From NCBI RefSeq assembly GCF_025755255.1, contig NZ_JALIEB010000025.1, positions 1-34,433 on the forward strand: 34,433 nt of DNA, given 5' to 3'. How positions within the stretch are numbered: the stretch's first letter is position 1; each line of letters starts with the position of its first letter. Position numbers and translations under genes: made by a program. Shown here piece after piece: positions 7,982-15,685 of the stretch. The notes under the pieces were generated by a model, which searched no databases, was not told the DNA's origin, and worked only from the letters and a program-made list of their open reading frames with translations. Source of the stretch: Roseobacter sinensis (GTDB taxonomy: Bacteria > Pseudomonadota > Alphaproteobacteria > Rhodobacterales > Rhodobacteraceae).

Positions 7982-8351
7982 CACGGCCCGGATGCGCCGC
8001 CGGCTGTCGATGACATCGCTCATCGACGTGATCTTCCTTCTGCTGCTCTTCTTCATGCTCTCCTCGACCTTCACACGCTTTGCGGAGGTCGAGATCCTGG
8101 CCGGTCAACAGGCCGGCCGACGGACGCAAGACGTCCCTCCGATGTTCCTGCAGCTTTCACCCGACGGGCTGACGGTGAACGGCGCGCCGCACCGGTTGGA
8201 CGATCTTCAGACCAGCGCCCTGGCCCGGGCGACCTCCGGCACGCTGGTGCTGCTGAGCTTGCGCGGTGCGGTCGATGCGCAGCGGCTGACGGACGCCCTG
8301 ATCGCTCTGCGCCGGTTTCCGGGCCTTTCACTCACCGTTCTGGGGCGCTGA
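7974..8351 (+). CDS. exbD: ExbD biopolymer transport protein, Asp-containing copy
   Basis: This is a single-pass inner-membrane subunit of the Ton motor. The 125-residue protein has a short basic cytoplasmic N-terminus, one membrane helix, then a periplasmic domain. The helix begins TSLIDVIFLLLLFFML. Asp18 is in the position of the proton-carrying Asp (D25 in E. coli ExbD). The start is ATG 7974, which overlaps the end of exbB by eight bases; an in-frame GTG at 7965 is less likely. A second exbD follows three bases after the stop, and that copy lacks the Asp. Confidence 0.9.
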   Translation: MRDTARMRRRLSMTSLIDVIFLLLLFFMLSSTFTRFAEVEILAGQQAGRRTQDVPPMFLQLSPDGLTVNGAPHRLDDLQTSALARATSGTLVLLSLRGAVDAQRLTDALIALRRFPGLSLTVLGR

Positions 8352-8354
8352 GCC

Positions 8355-8735
8355 ATGCGCGCCCGCCGCCAGACGCGCGAACCGACGATTGCGCTGATCA
8401 ACATCGTCTTCCTGATGCTGGTGTTTTTCATGGTGGCGGGAACCCTTGCTGCACCTACCGAGACGCCGGTGAGCCTCGTTCGGACGGCCGAGCTTGAAGG
8501 CCTGGCGCCGCCCGATGTGCTGGTGATCCACGCGGATGGGGAAATGCAATATGGCAGGGACACCGTGAGCGACCTTGAAGCGTTCTACGAGGGCCTGCCC
8601 AATGCCGCGCGGTCACAGATCCGCCTGATGCCCGACCGCGCGGCCCCCGCGCATGAGCTCATCGGGGTTGCGGGGCAGCTCAGATCGCTCGGCGCAGACC
8701 GGGTCTTGATCGTCACCGAACAGGCTCTGCCATGA
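8355..8735 (+). CDS. exbD: ExbD-like protein with Asn in place of the conserved Asp
   Basis: This is a 126-residue ExbD paralogue with the same layout: basic N-terminus, one membrane helix and a periplasmic domain with PPDVLVIHADGEMQYG, the typical beta segment. The helix reads PTIALINIVFLMLVFFM, so Asn16 (codon AAC) aligns with Asp18 of the upstream ExbD and with the essential E. coli Asp25. As a sole ExbD it would be expected to be inactive for proton relay. Since it is coupled to exbB, exbD and tonB (four-base overlap with tonB), I infer it forms a heterodimer with the Asp-containing copy. Confidence 0.85.
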   Translation: MRARRQTREPTIALINIVFLMLVFFMVAGTLAAPTETPVSLVRTAELEGLAPPDVLVIHADGEMQYGRDTVSDLEAFYEGLPNAARSQIRLMPDRAAPAHELIGVAGQLRSLGADRVLIVTEQALP

Positions 8736-9574
8736 CCTGGCGGCGCGCAGCGGCGAAACTCGCCGCCCTCGCCAGCGCCGCGGCGCTTCACCTGGCGGTT
8801 CTGCAGCCGTGGCAATCGCCCCAGCAGGCCATGACAGAGGCCGGGTCAGGCGCGGCGGTGGCCAGCCTGGGCACGAGTTTCGCCGATATGGCCGCCGGAA
8901 CGCAGCACCCCCGCCCACCACAAGAAGAGCTGACGGCAGATCACGCCGCGCAGCCCCTGGACCCAATCGTCGCGGAAGAAGCCCAAACCGGGTCCGCCAG
9001 ATCGGCCGTGCCGTCCGCCACACCAAACGTTGAGGAGACGCCTGCCCCACCAGTGACCAGAGAAGCTCGCGTTTCAAGCGAGGCCCTCTCGCGCTCGCCC
9101 GCCGCATCCCGACTGACCACCTCCCTGCGCCCGCAACCTCGCCCAGATCGTCGGCCTGCGCCGGCAGAGTCGGCGGCCGAACCGCAGCCGAGCGACAGTC
9201 GGAGCGGGCGCGATACGCAAGATGCGGTGCGCGGTGTGGCCACGGCGCGCACCGCTGATCCGTCGAACGCGCAAGGTCAGTCCACGACGACGCCCGCGGC
9301 CCTCGGCACAGCAGCCGCCACCAACTACCCCGGCGTCGTCATGCGCCACATCGCCCGTCAGCGGCGGCCCGCTCTCGATATCCGCGGAACCGTCGTGATC
9401 GATTTCACGATTGGATCGGACGGAGGGCTGGCGACCGCGCAGGTTGCGCGGAGCTCGGGTTCATCTCGATTGGACAGGGCCGCCCTACAGATCTTGCAGC
9501 GTGCGGCCCCGTTTCCGCCACCGCCCGAAGGCGCGCGGCGCCGCCATTCCGTCGGGATTGAAGGCCGCGGCTGA
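8732..9574 (+). CDS. tonB: TonB family energy-transducing protein
   Basis: This protein links the ExbB-ExbD motor to outer-membrane receptors such as HmuR. The 280 residues comprise a short cytoplasmic start, a membrane anchor (about residues 7-24) with His20 in the helix, a long low-complexity Pro/Ala/Ser/Arg-rich periplasmic spacer (about 30-195), and a C-terminal TonB domain (about 198-278). The domain contains YPGVVMRHIARQ, GTVVIDFTIGSDGGL and LDRAALQILQRAAPFPPPP, the classic TonB_C pattern. The start ATG overlaps the previous stop (ATGA). Its location beside hmuR suggests a dedicated TonB for haem uptake. Confidence 0.9.
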   Translation: MTWRRAAAKLAALASAAALHLAVLQPWQSPQQAMTEAGSGAAVASLGTSFADMAAGTQHPRPPQEELTADHAAQPLDPIVAEEAQTGSARSAVPSATPNVEETPAPPVTREARVSSEALSRSPAASRLTTSLRPQPRPDRRPAPAESAAEPQPSDSRSGRDTQDAVRGVATARTADPSNAQGQSTTTPAALGTAAATNYPGVVMRHIARQRRPALDIRGTVVIDFTIGSDGGLATAQVARSSGSSRLDRAALQILQRAAPFPPPPEGARRRHSVGIEGRG

Positions 9575-9735
9575 TCGGGGGGCCACAGGGCGACCGGCAT
9601 TGTTGGCACGAACATGGCGCGCGCAGAGGGACCGGCACCGCCTCAAGCCGACCCGAAAACGGACCGGTTGCGCCCGGCCTATCAAAAACGCCACTGCTGT
9701 GGCAGTCTTCCGGCAGATGGCGATGGGAGGGCAAG

Positions 9736-10812
9736 ATGGGACTACGAACAACGCAAGGCCGCGGGCGCACCTACGACAGCATTCTTGACACGGTCGGTGA
9801 TACGCCTGCGATCCGGATCAACAGGATCGCGCCCGATCACGTCACGGTCTACGTCAAATTCGAGGCCTTCAACCCGGCGGGATCGGTCAAGGACCGGCTC
9901 GCCCTCAACATCATCGAAAGTGCGGAGCGCGAGGGCCGCCTGCAACCGGGCCAGACCGTTGTCGAAGCGACCTCGGGCAACACCGGCATCGGGCTGGCGA
10001 TGGTCTGCGCGGCCAAGGGCTATCCGCTGGTGATCACGATGGCTGACAGCTTCTCGGTCGAGCGCCGCCGGCTGATGCGCTTTCTGGGCGCGAAGGTGGT
10101 TCTGACGCCGCGGGCCCTGAAGGGCTTCGGGATGTACACCAAGGCCAAGGAGCTCGCCGAGCAGAACGGCTGGTTTCTCGCCAGCCAGTTCGAGACGTCG
10201 GACAATGCGGATATGCACGAGGCGACGACGGCGCGCGAGATCCTCGGCGATTTCGATGGCAGCCGCCTCGACTACTGGATCACGGGTTACGGGACAGGCG
10301 GCACCGTCTCGGGCGTCGGGCGCGTCCTTAGGAAAGAGCGCCCGGAGACCAAGATCATCCTCACCGAACCGGCGAATGCCGCGCTGATCGCCTCGGGCTA
10401 TGTGAATACGCGCAATGCCGATCATCAGCCCACCGAAAGCCACCCGCACTTCGAGCCGCACCCGATCCAGGGCTGGACCCCGGACTTCATCCCTTGGGTG
10501 CTGCAGGAAGCCATGGACAAGTCGTACTTCGATCAGCTCATCCCGATCCTGGGCGCGGAGGGCATTGAATGGTCGCGACGGCTCGCCACGGGTGAAGGGA
10601 TTTTCACGGGAATTTCGGGCGGATCGACCTTTGCGGTCGCCATGCGCCTGGCGGAGGACGCGCCGGATGGATCCGTCATGCTGGTGATGCTGCCCGACAC
10701 AGGCGAACGGTATCTCTCCACGCCGCTCTTCGAGGGCATCGAAGAGCATATGACCGACGAGGAGCAGGCAATATCGCTGTCGACACCCGCGGCGCAGATG
10801 CCGGACGAGTGA
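9736..10812 (+). CDS. cysK: CysK-like PLP-dependent enzyme (cysteine synthase family)
   Basis: This is a beta-family PLP enzyme of the O-acetylserine sulfhydrylase group, which makes cysteine from O-acetylserine and sulfide. The 358-residue protein has the PLP lysine K52 in NPAGSVKDR, the substrate loop TSGNTG, the phosphate-binding GTGGTVSG, and the C-terminal DTGERYLSTPLF typical of CysK. It is about 40 residues longer than E. coli CysK, with a C-terminal tail. The loop that reads KIQGIGAGFIP in classical CysK here reads PIQGWTPDFIP, so the substrate could differ. The start has GGGAGGG just upstream. It stands alone between the tonB operon and opp genes. Family confidence is high; the exact substrate is less certain. 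Confidence 0.8.
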   Translation: MGLRTTQGRGRTYDSILDTVGDTPAIRINRIAPDHVTVYVKFEAFNPAGSVKDRLALNIIESAEREGRLQPGQTVVEATSGNTGIGLAMVCAAKGYPLVITMADSFSVERRRLMRFLGAKVVLTPRALKGFGMYTKAKELAEQNGWFLASQFETSDNADMHEATTAREILGDFDGSRLDYWITGYGTGGTVSGVGRVLRKERPETKIILTEPANAALIASGYVNTRNADHQPTESHPHFEPHPIQGWTPDFIPWVLQEAMDKSYFDQLIPILGAEGIEWSRRLATGEGIFTGISGGSTFAVAMRLAEDAPDGSVMLVMLPDTGERYLSTPLFEGIEEHMTDEEQAISLSTPAAQMPDE

Positions 10813-11114
10813 CCGTAGGCGCGACACGCGCCAGCCGCGTGCGGGCCAAGGCTCGCACACTCTGCGCGGTTCCTGCGCCAATCTCCTCGGCGTCTCGGTC
10901 GCCGCCACGTTACCTCTGAGGCGCGCGTAGCGCCGGTGTCAGACATGCCGCACAAATGAACTTTGGCGCACTCGGCATCGGAGATTTGTCGCCTAAAGCT
11001 CATTTTGAGCATGTACAACGCGCGCATTTCTATCAAAATTTGCAACCATATGGCGATATCGGCGACGACTCGGGCCGATACCGCATCAACCAACAATCAA
11101 CAGGGAGATAAAAA
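10813..11114. other. Intergenic region upstream of oppA
   Basis: No gene is supported here. A small inverted repeat, GGCGC-GCGTA-GCGCC (10920-10934), lacks a following T-run. A TTGAGC (11005-11010) with TTCTAT (11028-11033) is a weak promoter candidate. The second half is AT-richer than its surroundings, as expected for an oppA leader, and ends in a clear ribosome binding site (AGGGAGA just before the oppA ATG). Confidence 0.4.
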
Positions 11115-12740
11115 ATGGCCAAGACAGGTGTCCTTTGCACAACGGCACTTCTTACACTCGCGCTGATCCAGCCCGCCTGGGCACAGGAGACGCACCCTGT
11201 GACCGGCGAGCCTCTGGCCGCTGATCAGACCTTCAAGTACCGGATGCTCGACCAGTTTCCGTCGATTGATCCGCAGCTGATCGAGGAAACCGTGGGCGGC
11301 CACCTGGCCCGCCAGCTCTTCGAAGGTCTTTTGACGCAGAACGCCGATGGCACGCTGCGCCCCGGTGTCGCCGAAGAGTGGTCCTCCGAGGACAACCAGA
11401 CCTGGACCTTCAAGCTGCGCGAGGATGCGCGCTGGTCCAACGGTGATCCGGTGACCGCGCAGGACTTCGTCTTTGCCTGGCAGCGCGCCGCCGATCCGGC
11501 TACCGCCTCCGAATACGCCTGGTATGTGGAATTGAGCCAGATCACCAATGCCGCCTCTGTCATCGCGGGTGAGGCCGACCCCTCGGAGTTGGGCGTGCGC
11601 GCCGTTGACGATCAAACACTGGAGGTCACGCTGGCCCAGCCCCTGCCCTATTTCCCGCAGATGACGGTGCATTACACCTTCATGCCCACGCATCAACCCA
11701 CGGTGGAGGCGCATGGTGCGGCCTGGACCAACCCGGCCAACATCGTGTCGAACGGCGCCTATGTGCTGGAAGACATGGCCACGAACGAATTCATCCGGCT
11801 GGCGCAGAACCCGGAGTACTGGGGCGCGGATGACGTGATCATCACCGAGATCACCGGCTATGTGATCAACGATGCCAATCAGGCGCTGACCCGCTTTCAG
11901 GCGGGCGAGTTCGACATGATGGACGACCTGCCGGCGGGCAGCTATCCGCGACTGGAGGCGGAAATGCCCGATGTGGCGCATTCCGTGCCGCGGCTCTGTT
12001 CCTATTACTACACCGTCAACCATACCGAGAGCGGTCATGAGGCCTTGCAGGATGTCCGAGTGCGCACCGCGCTGAGCTACATGATCAACCGCGACGTGAT
12101 CACCGATCAGGTGCTGCAGGCCGGCCAGGCGCCGGCCTACAGCTTCACCCATTGGGCCACGGCGGATTTCGAACTGCCCGAGATCGACTATTCGCTCTGG
12201 AGCCAGGAGCAGCGTATGGAAAAGGCCATGGCTCTGATGCAGGAAGCGGGCTACGGGCCGGACAATCCCATTGAGCTGGACCTGATCTACAACACCTCCG
12301 AAAACCACAAGCAGATCGCCACGGTCATCAGTCAGATGTGGCGCCCCCTGGGCGTGACGACCAAGCTGAGCAACTTCGAATGGCAGTCCTATCTGGAGAT
12401 CCGGGGCAACCAGAACTTCGACATCGCGCGCTCGGCTTGGTGCGGAGATTACAATGAAGCCTCGACCTTCCTTGATCTGCTGACGACCCGGAATGCCAAT
12501 AATGATGGCAAGTATTCCAACGAAAAAGTCGACCAGCTGATGTTGGACAGTGTCACGATGTCTGATCCGCAGCCCATCTATTCCGAGGTCGAGAAGATCC
12601 TCGCCGAGGATATGGCGATCCTGCCGATCTATCACTACACACAGAACTTCGTGCTGGACCCGACGATCCGCAACTGGCCCACCCAGAATGTGGAGAACAA
12701 CTGGTACGTGCGCGACATCTACCGCGTCGCCGCTGACTAA
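11115..12740 (+). CDS. oppA: Oligopeptide ABC transporter binding protein OppA
   Basis: This is a periplasmic peptide-binding protein (SBP family 5) of 541 residues. It has a signal peptide (TGVLCTTALLTLALIQPAWAQ) and the family pattern near the N-terminus: DPQLIEETVGGHLARQLFEGL, then PGVAEEWSSEDNQTWTFKLR (split at 20 residues; key parts are AEEWSSED and WTFKLREDARWSNGDPVTA). Like E. coli OppA/MppA it contains TLEVTLAQPLPYFPQM and VHYTFMP, and a late AILPIYHYTQNFVLDP. It heads an operon with oppB, oppC, oppD and oppF. A strong Shine-Dalgarno sequence precedes it, and a hairpin follows its stop, consistent with higher output of this subunit than of the membrane parts. Confidence 0.92.
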   Translation: MAKTGVLCTTALLTLALIQPAWAQETHPVTGEPLAADQTFKYRMLDQFPSIDPQLIEETVGGHLARQLFEGLLTQNADGTLRPGVAEEWSSEDNQTWTFKLREDARWSNGDPVTAQDFVFAWQRAADPATASEYAWYVELSQITNAASVIAGEADPSELGVRAVDDQTLEVTLAQPLPYFPQMTVHYTFMPTHQPTVEAHGAAWTNPANIVSNGAYVLEDMATNEFIRLAQNPEYWGADDVIITEITGYVINDANQALTRFQAGEFDMMDDLPAGSYPRLEAEMPDVAHSVPRLCSYYYTVNHTESGHEALQDVRVRTALSYMINRDVITDQVLQAGQAPAYSFTHWATADFELPEIDYSLWSQEQRMEKAMALMQEAGYGPDNPIELDLIYNTSENHKQIATVISQMWRPLGVTTKLSNFEWQSYLEIRGNQNFDIARSAWCGDYNEASTFLDLLTTRNANNDGKYSNEKVDQLMLDSVTMSDPQPIYSEVEKILAEDMAILPIYHYTQNFVLDPTIRNWPTQNVENNWYVRDIYRVAAD

Positions 12741-12746
12741 GGCGCA

Positions 12747-12774
12747 GCGGAGCGGGTGACCCCTCCCGCTCCGC
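12747..12774 (+). terminator. 10-bp hairpin between oppA and oppB (attenuator/mRNA stabiliser)
   Basis: The arms GCGGAGCGGG (12747-12756) and CCCGCTCCGC (12765-12774) are perfectly complementary with an eight-base loop. No T-run follows, and oppB starts 15 bases later. It is therefore more likely to protect the oppA message or partly attenuate transcription than to terminate fully. Confidence 0.7.
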
Positions 12775-12789
12775 CGTGACGCGACCCCC

Positions 12790-13713
12790 ATGTTCGTCTA
12801 TATCCTCAAGCGCCTGCTGGTTGCGATCCCGGTTCTTTTGATCCTGATCGTTTTCACCTTCGTGCTGATGTACGCCGCCCCCGGCAGCCCCTTTGCCAGC
12901 GAACGCGGCGTCCCACCCGCGGTGCTCGCCAACCTCCAGGCGCAATACGGGCTGGACCAGCCGTTTCATGTGCAGATCTGGCGGTATCTTGTCGCGCTCC
13001 TGACCGAGTTCGACTTCGGGCCGTCCTTCATTTATCGCGACCAGGATGTGAACAGCCTGATTGCACAGGGCTTCCCGGTGACACTCACCTACGGGTTCTG
13101 GAGCTTTGTGGTCGCGGTGCTGGTGGGTGGTGCGCTTGGCATCCTGGCCGCCGTACGGCACAACACTTGGCTCGACTATCTGGCGGTGGGTGTCTCGATC
13201 GGTGCGCAGGTCCTGCCGAACTTCGTGCTGGCGCCCATCCTCGTGCTGACCTTCACACTCTGGCTCGGCTGGTTGCCAGGCGGCGGCTGGCAGGGCGGAC
13301 AATGGCAGTTCGTGGTGCTGCCGGTGATTGCGCTCTCCACCAGTTTCATGGCCTCCATTGCACGGATCTCGCGCGCGTCGATGCTCGAAGTGCTGACCTC
13401 GAACTACATCCGCACCGCCCGCGCCAAGGGCCTGCCGATGCGACACGTGATCTTCCGCCATGCCCTGAAACCCGCACTGCTGCCCGTCATCTCGTACCTG
13501 GGCCCGGCGTTTGTGGGCATGATCACCGGCTCGGTGGTGATCGACATCTATTTCTCGACCGGCGGCATCGGGCAGTTCTTCGTCGCCTCCGCGCTCAACC
13601 GCGACTACGGCGTGATGATGGGCATCACCATCTTGCTGGGCGCGCTCACCATCTTCTTCAACCTTCTGGTCGACGTGCTTTATGCCTGGATCGACCCGAA
13701 GATCAGGTATTAG
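12790..13713 (+). CDS. oppB: Oligopeptide ABC transporter permease OppB
   Basis: This is a six-helix inner-membrane permease of 307 residues, the usual OppB length. The N-terminus MFVYILKRLLVAIPVLLILI is the classic OppB/DppB start. The cytoplasmic EAA loop is present as YIRTARAKGLPMRHVIFRHALKPALLP, in which the conserved ARAKG and HALK-P core contacts OppD/OppF. It pairs with OppC to form the channel. It lies after the hairpin that follows oppA and four bases before oppC. Confidence 0.92.
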   Translation: MFVYILKRLLVAIPVLLILIVFTFVLMYAAPGSPFASERGVPPAVLANLQAQYGLDQPFHVQIWRYLVALLTEFDFGPSFIYRDQDVNSLIAQGFPVTLTYGFWSFVVAVLVGGALGILAAVRHNTWLDYLAVGVSIGAQVLPNFVLAPILVLTFTLWLGWLPGGGWQGGQWQFVVLPVIALSTSFMASIARISRASMLEVLTSNYIRTARAKGLPMRHVIFRHALKPALLPVISYLGPAFVGMITGSVVIDIYFSTGGIGQFFVASALNRDYGVMMGITILLGALTIFFNLLVDVLYAWIDPKIRY

Positions 13714-13717
13714 GCCC

Positions 13718-14635
13718 ATGTTTGCCACAAAATCCATCGCTGACGATCTGGCCGGCAGCCCGACGATCAAGGGCCGCTCGCTTTGGGCCGATGCCCGTGC
13801 GCGCTTCTTTCGCAACCGCGCGGCGGTGGCAGGGCTGATCGTTCTGCTTGCCGTGGGAACCTTTGCAATCGTGGGTCCCTTTATCGCGCCCTGGAACAAT
13901 GAGGACATCGACTGGACCGTGCTTGGCAATGTGGCAGACGGCGGGCGACCCTCATTCGAGACCGGGCACTGGTTCGGGACGGACGCGCTGGGGCGCGATC
14001 TCTTTGCCCGCACCGTACAAGGCACCCAGATCTCGCTGCTCGTGGGCATCGTCGGCGCGCTCATCTCGGTGGTCGTAGGCACGCTCTACGGCGCGATTGC
14101 GGGATACTTCGGCGGCCGGATCGACAACGTGATGATGCGCATCGTCGATATCCTGATGTCGATTCCTTACATGTTCGTGCTGATCCTGCTGCTGGTGGTC
14201 TTCGGGCGTTCGCTGCTGATGCTCTTCGTGGGTATTGGCCTGATCAGCTGGCTCGATATGGCGCGGATTGCCCGCGGGCAGACGCTGACGCTGAAGGGCA
14301 AGGCCTTCATCGAGGCCGCCCGCGCCACCGGCGTGCGGCCCTTCACCATCATCCTGCGTCACATCATCCCCAACTTGCTGGGCGTGGTGATCGTCTATGC
14401 CACGCTCCTGGTGCCGTCGATGATCATCTACGAAAGCTTCATCAGCTTCCTGGGCCTCGGCGTGCAGGAACCGCTGACCAGCTGGGGCGCGCTCATCAAC
14501 GATGGCGCGGCAGAGATGACAAACGGCACCCTCTGGATGCTGGCCTGGCCGCTTTTCTTCTTCGTCATCACGCTCTTCGGCTTCTTCTTTGTGGGCGACG
14601 GGCTGCGTGACGCCCTCGATCCAAAGGATCGGTAA
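13718..14635 (+). CDS. oppC: Oligopeptide ABC transporter permease OppC
   Basis: This is the second permease of the peptide importer, 305 residues from ATG 13718 (the frame is open 12 codons further upstream inside oppB, with no support). It has the N-terminal OppC_N segment with RARFFRNRAAVAGLIVLL, then HWFGTDALGRDLFARTVQGT, a hallmark of OppC/DppC. The EAA loop is FIEAARATGVRPFTIILRHIIPN. The C-terminus ends DALDPKDR at TAA 14633-14635. That stop overlaps the first of several 26-bp tandem repeats that copy this C-terminal coding end. Confidence 0.92.
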   Translation: MFATKSIADDLAGSPTIKGRSLWADARARFFRNRAAVAGLIVLLAVGTFAIVGPFIAPWNNEDIDWTVLGNVADGGRPSFETGHWFGTDALGRDLFARTVQGTQISLLVGIVGALISVVVGTLYGAIAGYFGGRIDNVMMRIVDILMSIPYMFVLILLLVVFGRSLLMLFVGIGLISWLDMARIARGQTLTLKGKAFIEAARATGVRPFTIILRHIIPNLLGVVIVYATLLVPSMIIYESFISFLGLGVQEPLTSWGALINDGAAEMTNGTLWMLAWPLFFFVITLFGFFFVGDGLRDALDPKDR

Positions 14636-14713
14636 TGATTCCTATTCCAAAGGATCGGTAATGATTCCTATTCCAAAGGATCGGTAATGATATTTGTTCC
14701 GAAGGACCGCTAA
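14621..14713 (+). repeat. 26-bp tandem repeat with chained stop-start mini-ORFs
   Basis: Units start at 14621, 14647, 14673 and 14699. Units 1 and 2 are identical over 26 bases, unit 3 matches for its first 18, and unit 4 is diverged. Each unit encodes P-K-D-R-stop. The stop overlaps an ATG (TAATG) in units 1-3. This gives three eight-residue mini-ORFs: MIPIPKDR (14635-14661), MIPIPKDR (14661-14687) and MIFVPKDR (14687-14713). Each unit also carries an AAAGGA or AAGGA ribosome-binding-like motif. Unit 4 encodes the same PKDR with three synonymous changes (CCG, GAC, CGC). The last AAGGA (14702-14706) probably serves oppD (ATG 14717). The chain may let ribosomes re-initiate from oppC through to oppD. 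Confidence 0.85.
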
Positions 14714-14716
14714 GCC

Positions 14717-15685
14717 ATGCCCTTGTTGGAGATCACCGACCTCACCGTCAGCTTCGACACGCCCGATGGCGTGGTGAAGGCCGTGAATGGCATGACCCTT
14801 TCGCTCGACGCGCGCGAGAGCCTCGCCATCGTCGGTGAGAGCGGCTCGGGCAAGACGCAGCTGGCCTTTGCGATCCTCGGCCTGCTGGCGAAAAACGGAC
14901 GGGCGGCGGGTTCGGTCCGCTTTGAGGGGCAGGAGATTCTCAACCTGCCGGAGACCGCTCTGAACAAGGTGCGCGCCAACGAGATCGCGATGATCTTTCA
15001 GGATCCGATGACATCGCTCAACCCGTACCTCACGGTGGGCGACCAGATGGCTGAGGTGCTGATCCTGCACAAGGGCGTCTCGAAACGCGATGCGCTCGAC
15101 GACAGCGCCAAGATGCTTGATGCCGTGCGGATCCCCGACGCGCGGGCGCGGCTCAGCATGTATCCGCATGAGTTCTCGGGCGGCATGCGGCAGAGGATCA
15201 TGGCCGCAATGGCGCTGCTCTGCCGCCCCAAGCTGCTGATCGCCGATGAACCGACCACGGCGCTCGACGTGACGGTGCAGAACCAGATCATGGAGTTGAT
15301 GGCGGACATTCAGCGGGAGTTCGGCACGGCGCTCATTCTCATCACCCATGACCTGGCGATCGTGGCCGGGTCGTGCCTGCGAACGCTGGTGATGTACGGC
15401 GGGCGGGTGATGGAGACGGGCCCGACCGACGCGCTTTTCGAGGCACCCTCGCACCCCTATACGCGCGGGCTCCTGAATGCCGTGCCTCGCCTCGACATCC
15501 CGCAGGACAAGCTGCTCACCATCCCCGGCGATCCGCCCGACCTGACCGACCTGCCCGCGGGCTGCCCGTTCAGTCCGCGCTGCCCCGTCAGCCATGAGCC
15601 CTGCGCAACTGTTATGCCGCGACTTGAGAGCTTTGACAGTGCGCGCCTTCGCGCCTGTCACGCCTCCCGGGAGGCGGTCGCATGA
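14717..15685 (+). CDS. oppD: Oligopeptide ABC transporter ATP-binding protein OppD
   Basis: This is one of two cytoplasmic ATPases of the peptide importer, 322 residues. Walker A is GESGSGKT, the Q-loop is IFQDPMTSLNP, the signature is FSGGMRQRIMAAMAL, Walker B is LLIADEPTTALD and the switch His is in LITHDLAIV. The C-terminal oligopeptide/dipeptide extension is present, with the Cys-rich GCPFSPRCPVSHEPC that binds an Fe-S cluster in related transporters. It starts three bases past the last mini-ORF of the tandem repeat and overlaps oppF by four bases (ATGA). Confidence 0.93.
   Translation: MPLLEITDLTVSFDTPDGVVKAVNGMTLSLDARESLAIVGESGSGKTQLAFAILGLLAKNGRAAGSVRFEGQEILNLPETALNKVRANEIAMIFQDPMTSLNPYLTVGDQMAEVLILHKGVSKRDALDDSAKMLDAVRIPDARARLSMYPHEFSGGMRQRIMAAMALLCRPKLLIADEPTTALDVTVQNQIMELMADIQREFGTALILITHDLAIVAGSCLRTLVMYGGRVMETGPTDALFEAPSHPYTRGLLNAVPRLDIPQDKLLTIPGDPPDLTDLPAGCPFSPRCPVSHEPCATVMPRLESFDSARLRACHASREAVA

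Noticed and set aside
9690-9703. Hairpin GCCAC-TGCT-GTGGC after tonB as a terminator
   Set aside because: The stem is only five base pairs and no T-run follows, so support is too weak to annotate.
11097-12791. Long minus-strand frame opposite oppA
   Set aside because: The oppA reading has a signal peptide, family motifs and a ribosome binding site; the opposite frame is low-complexity and His/Arg-rich.
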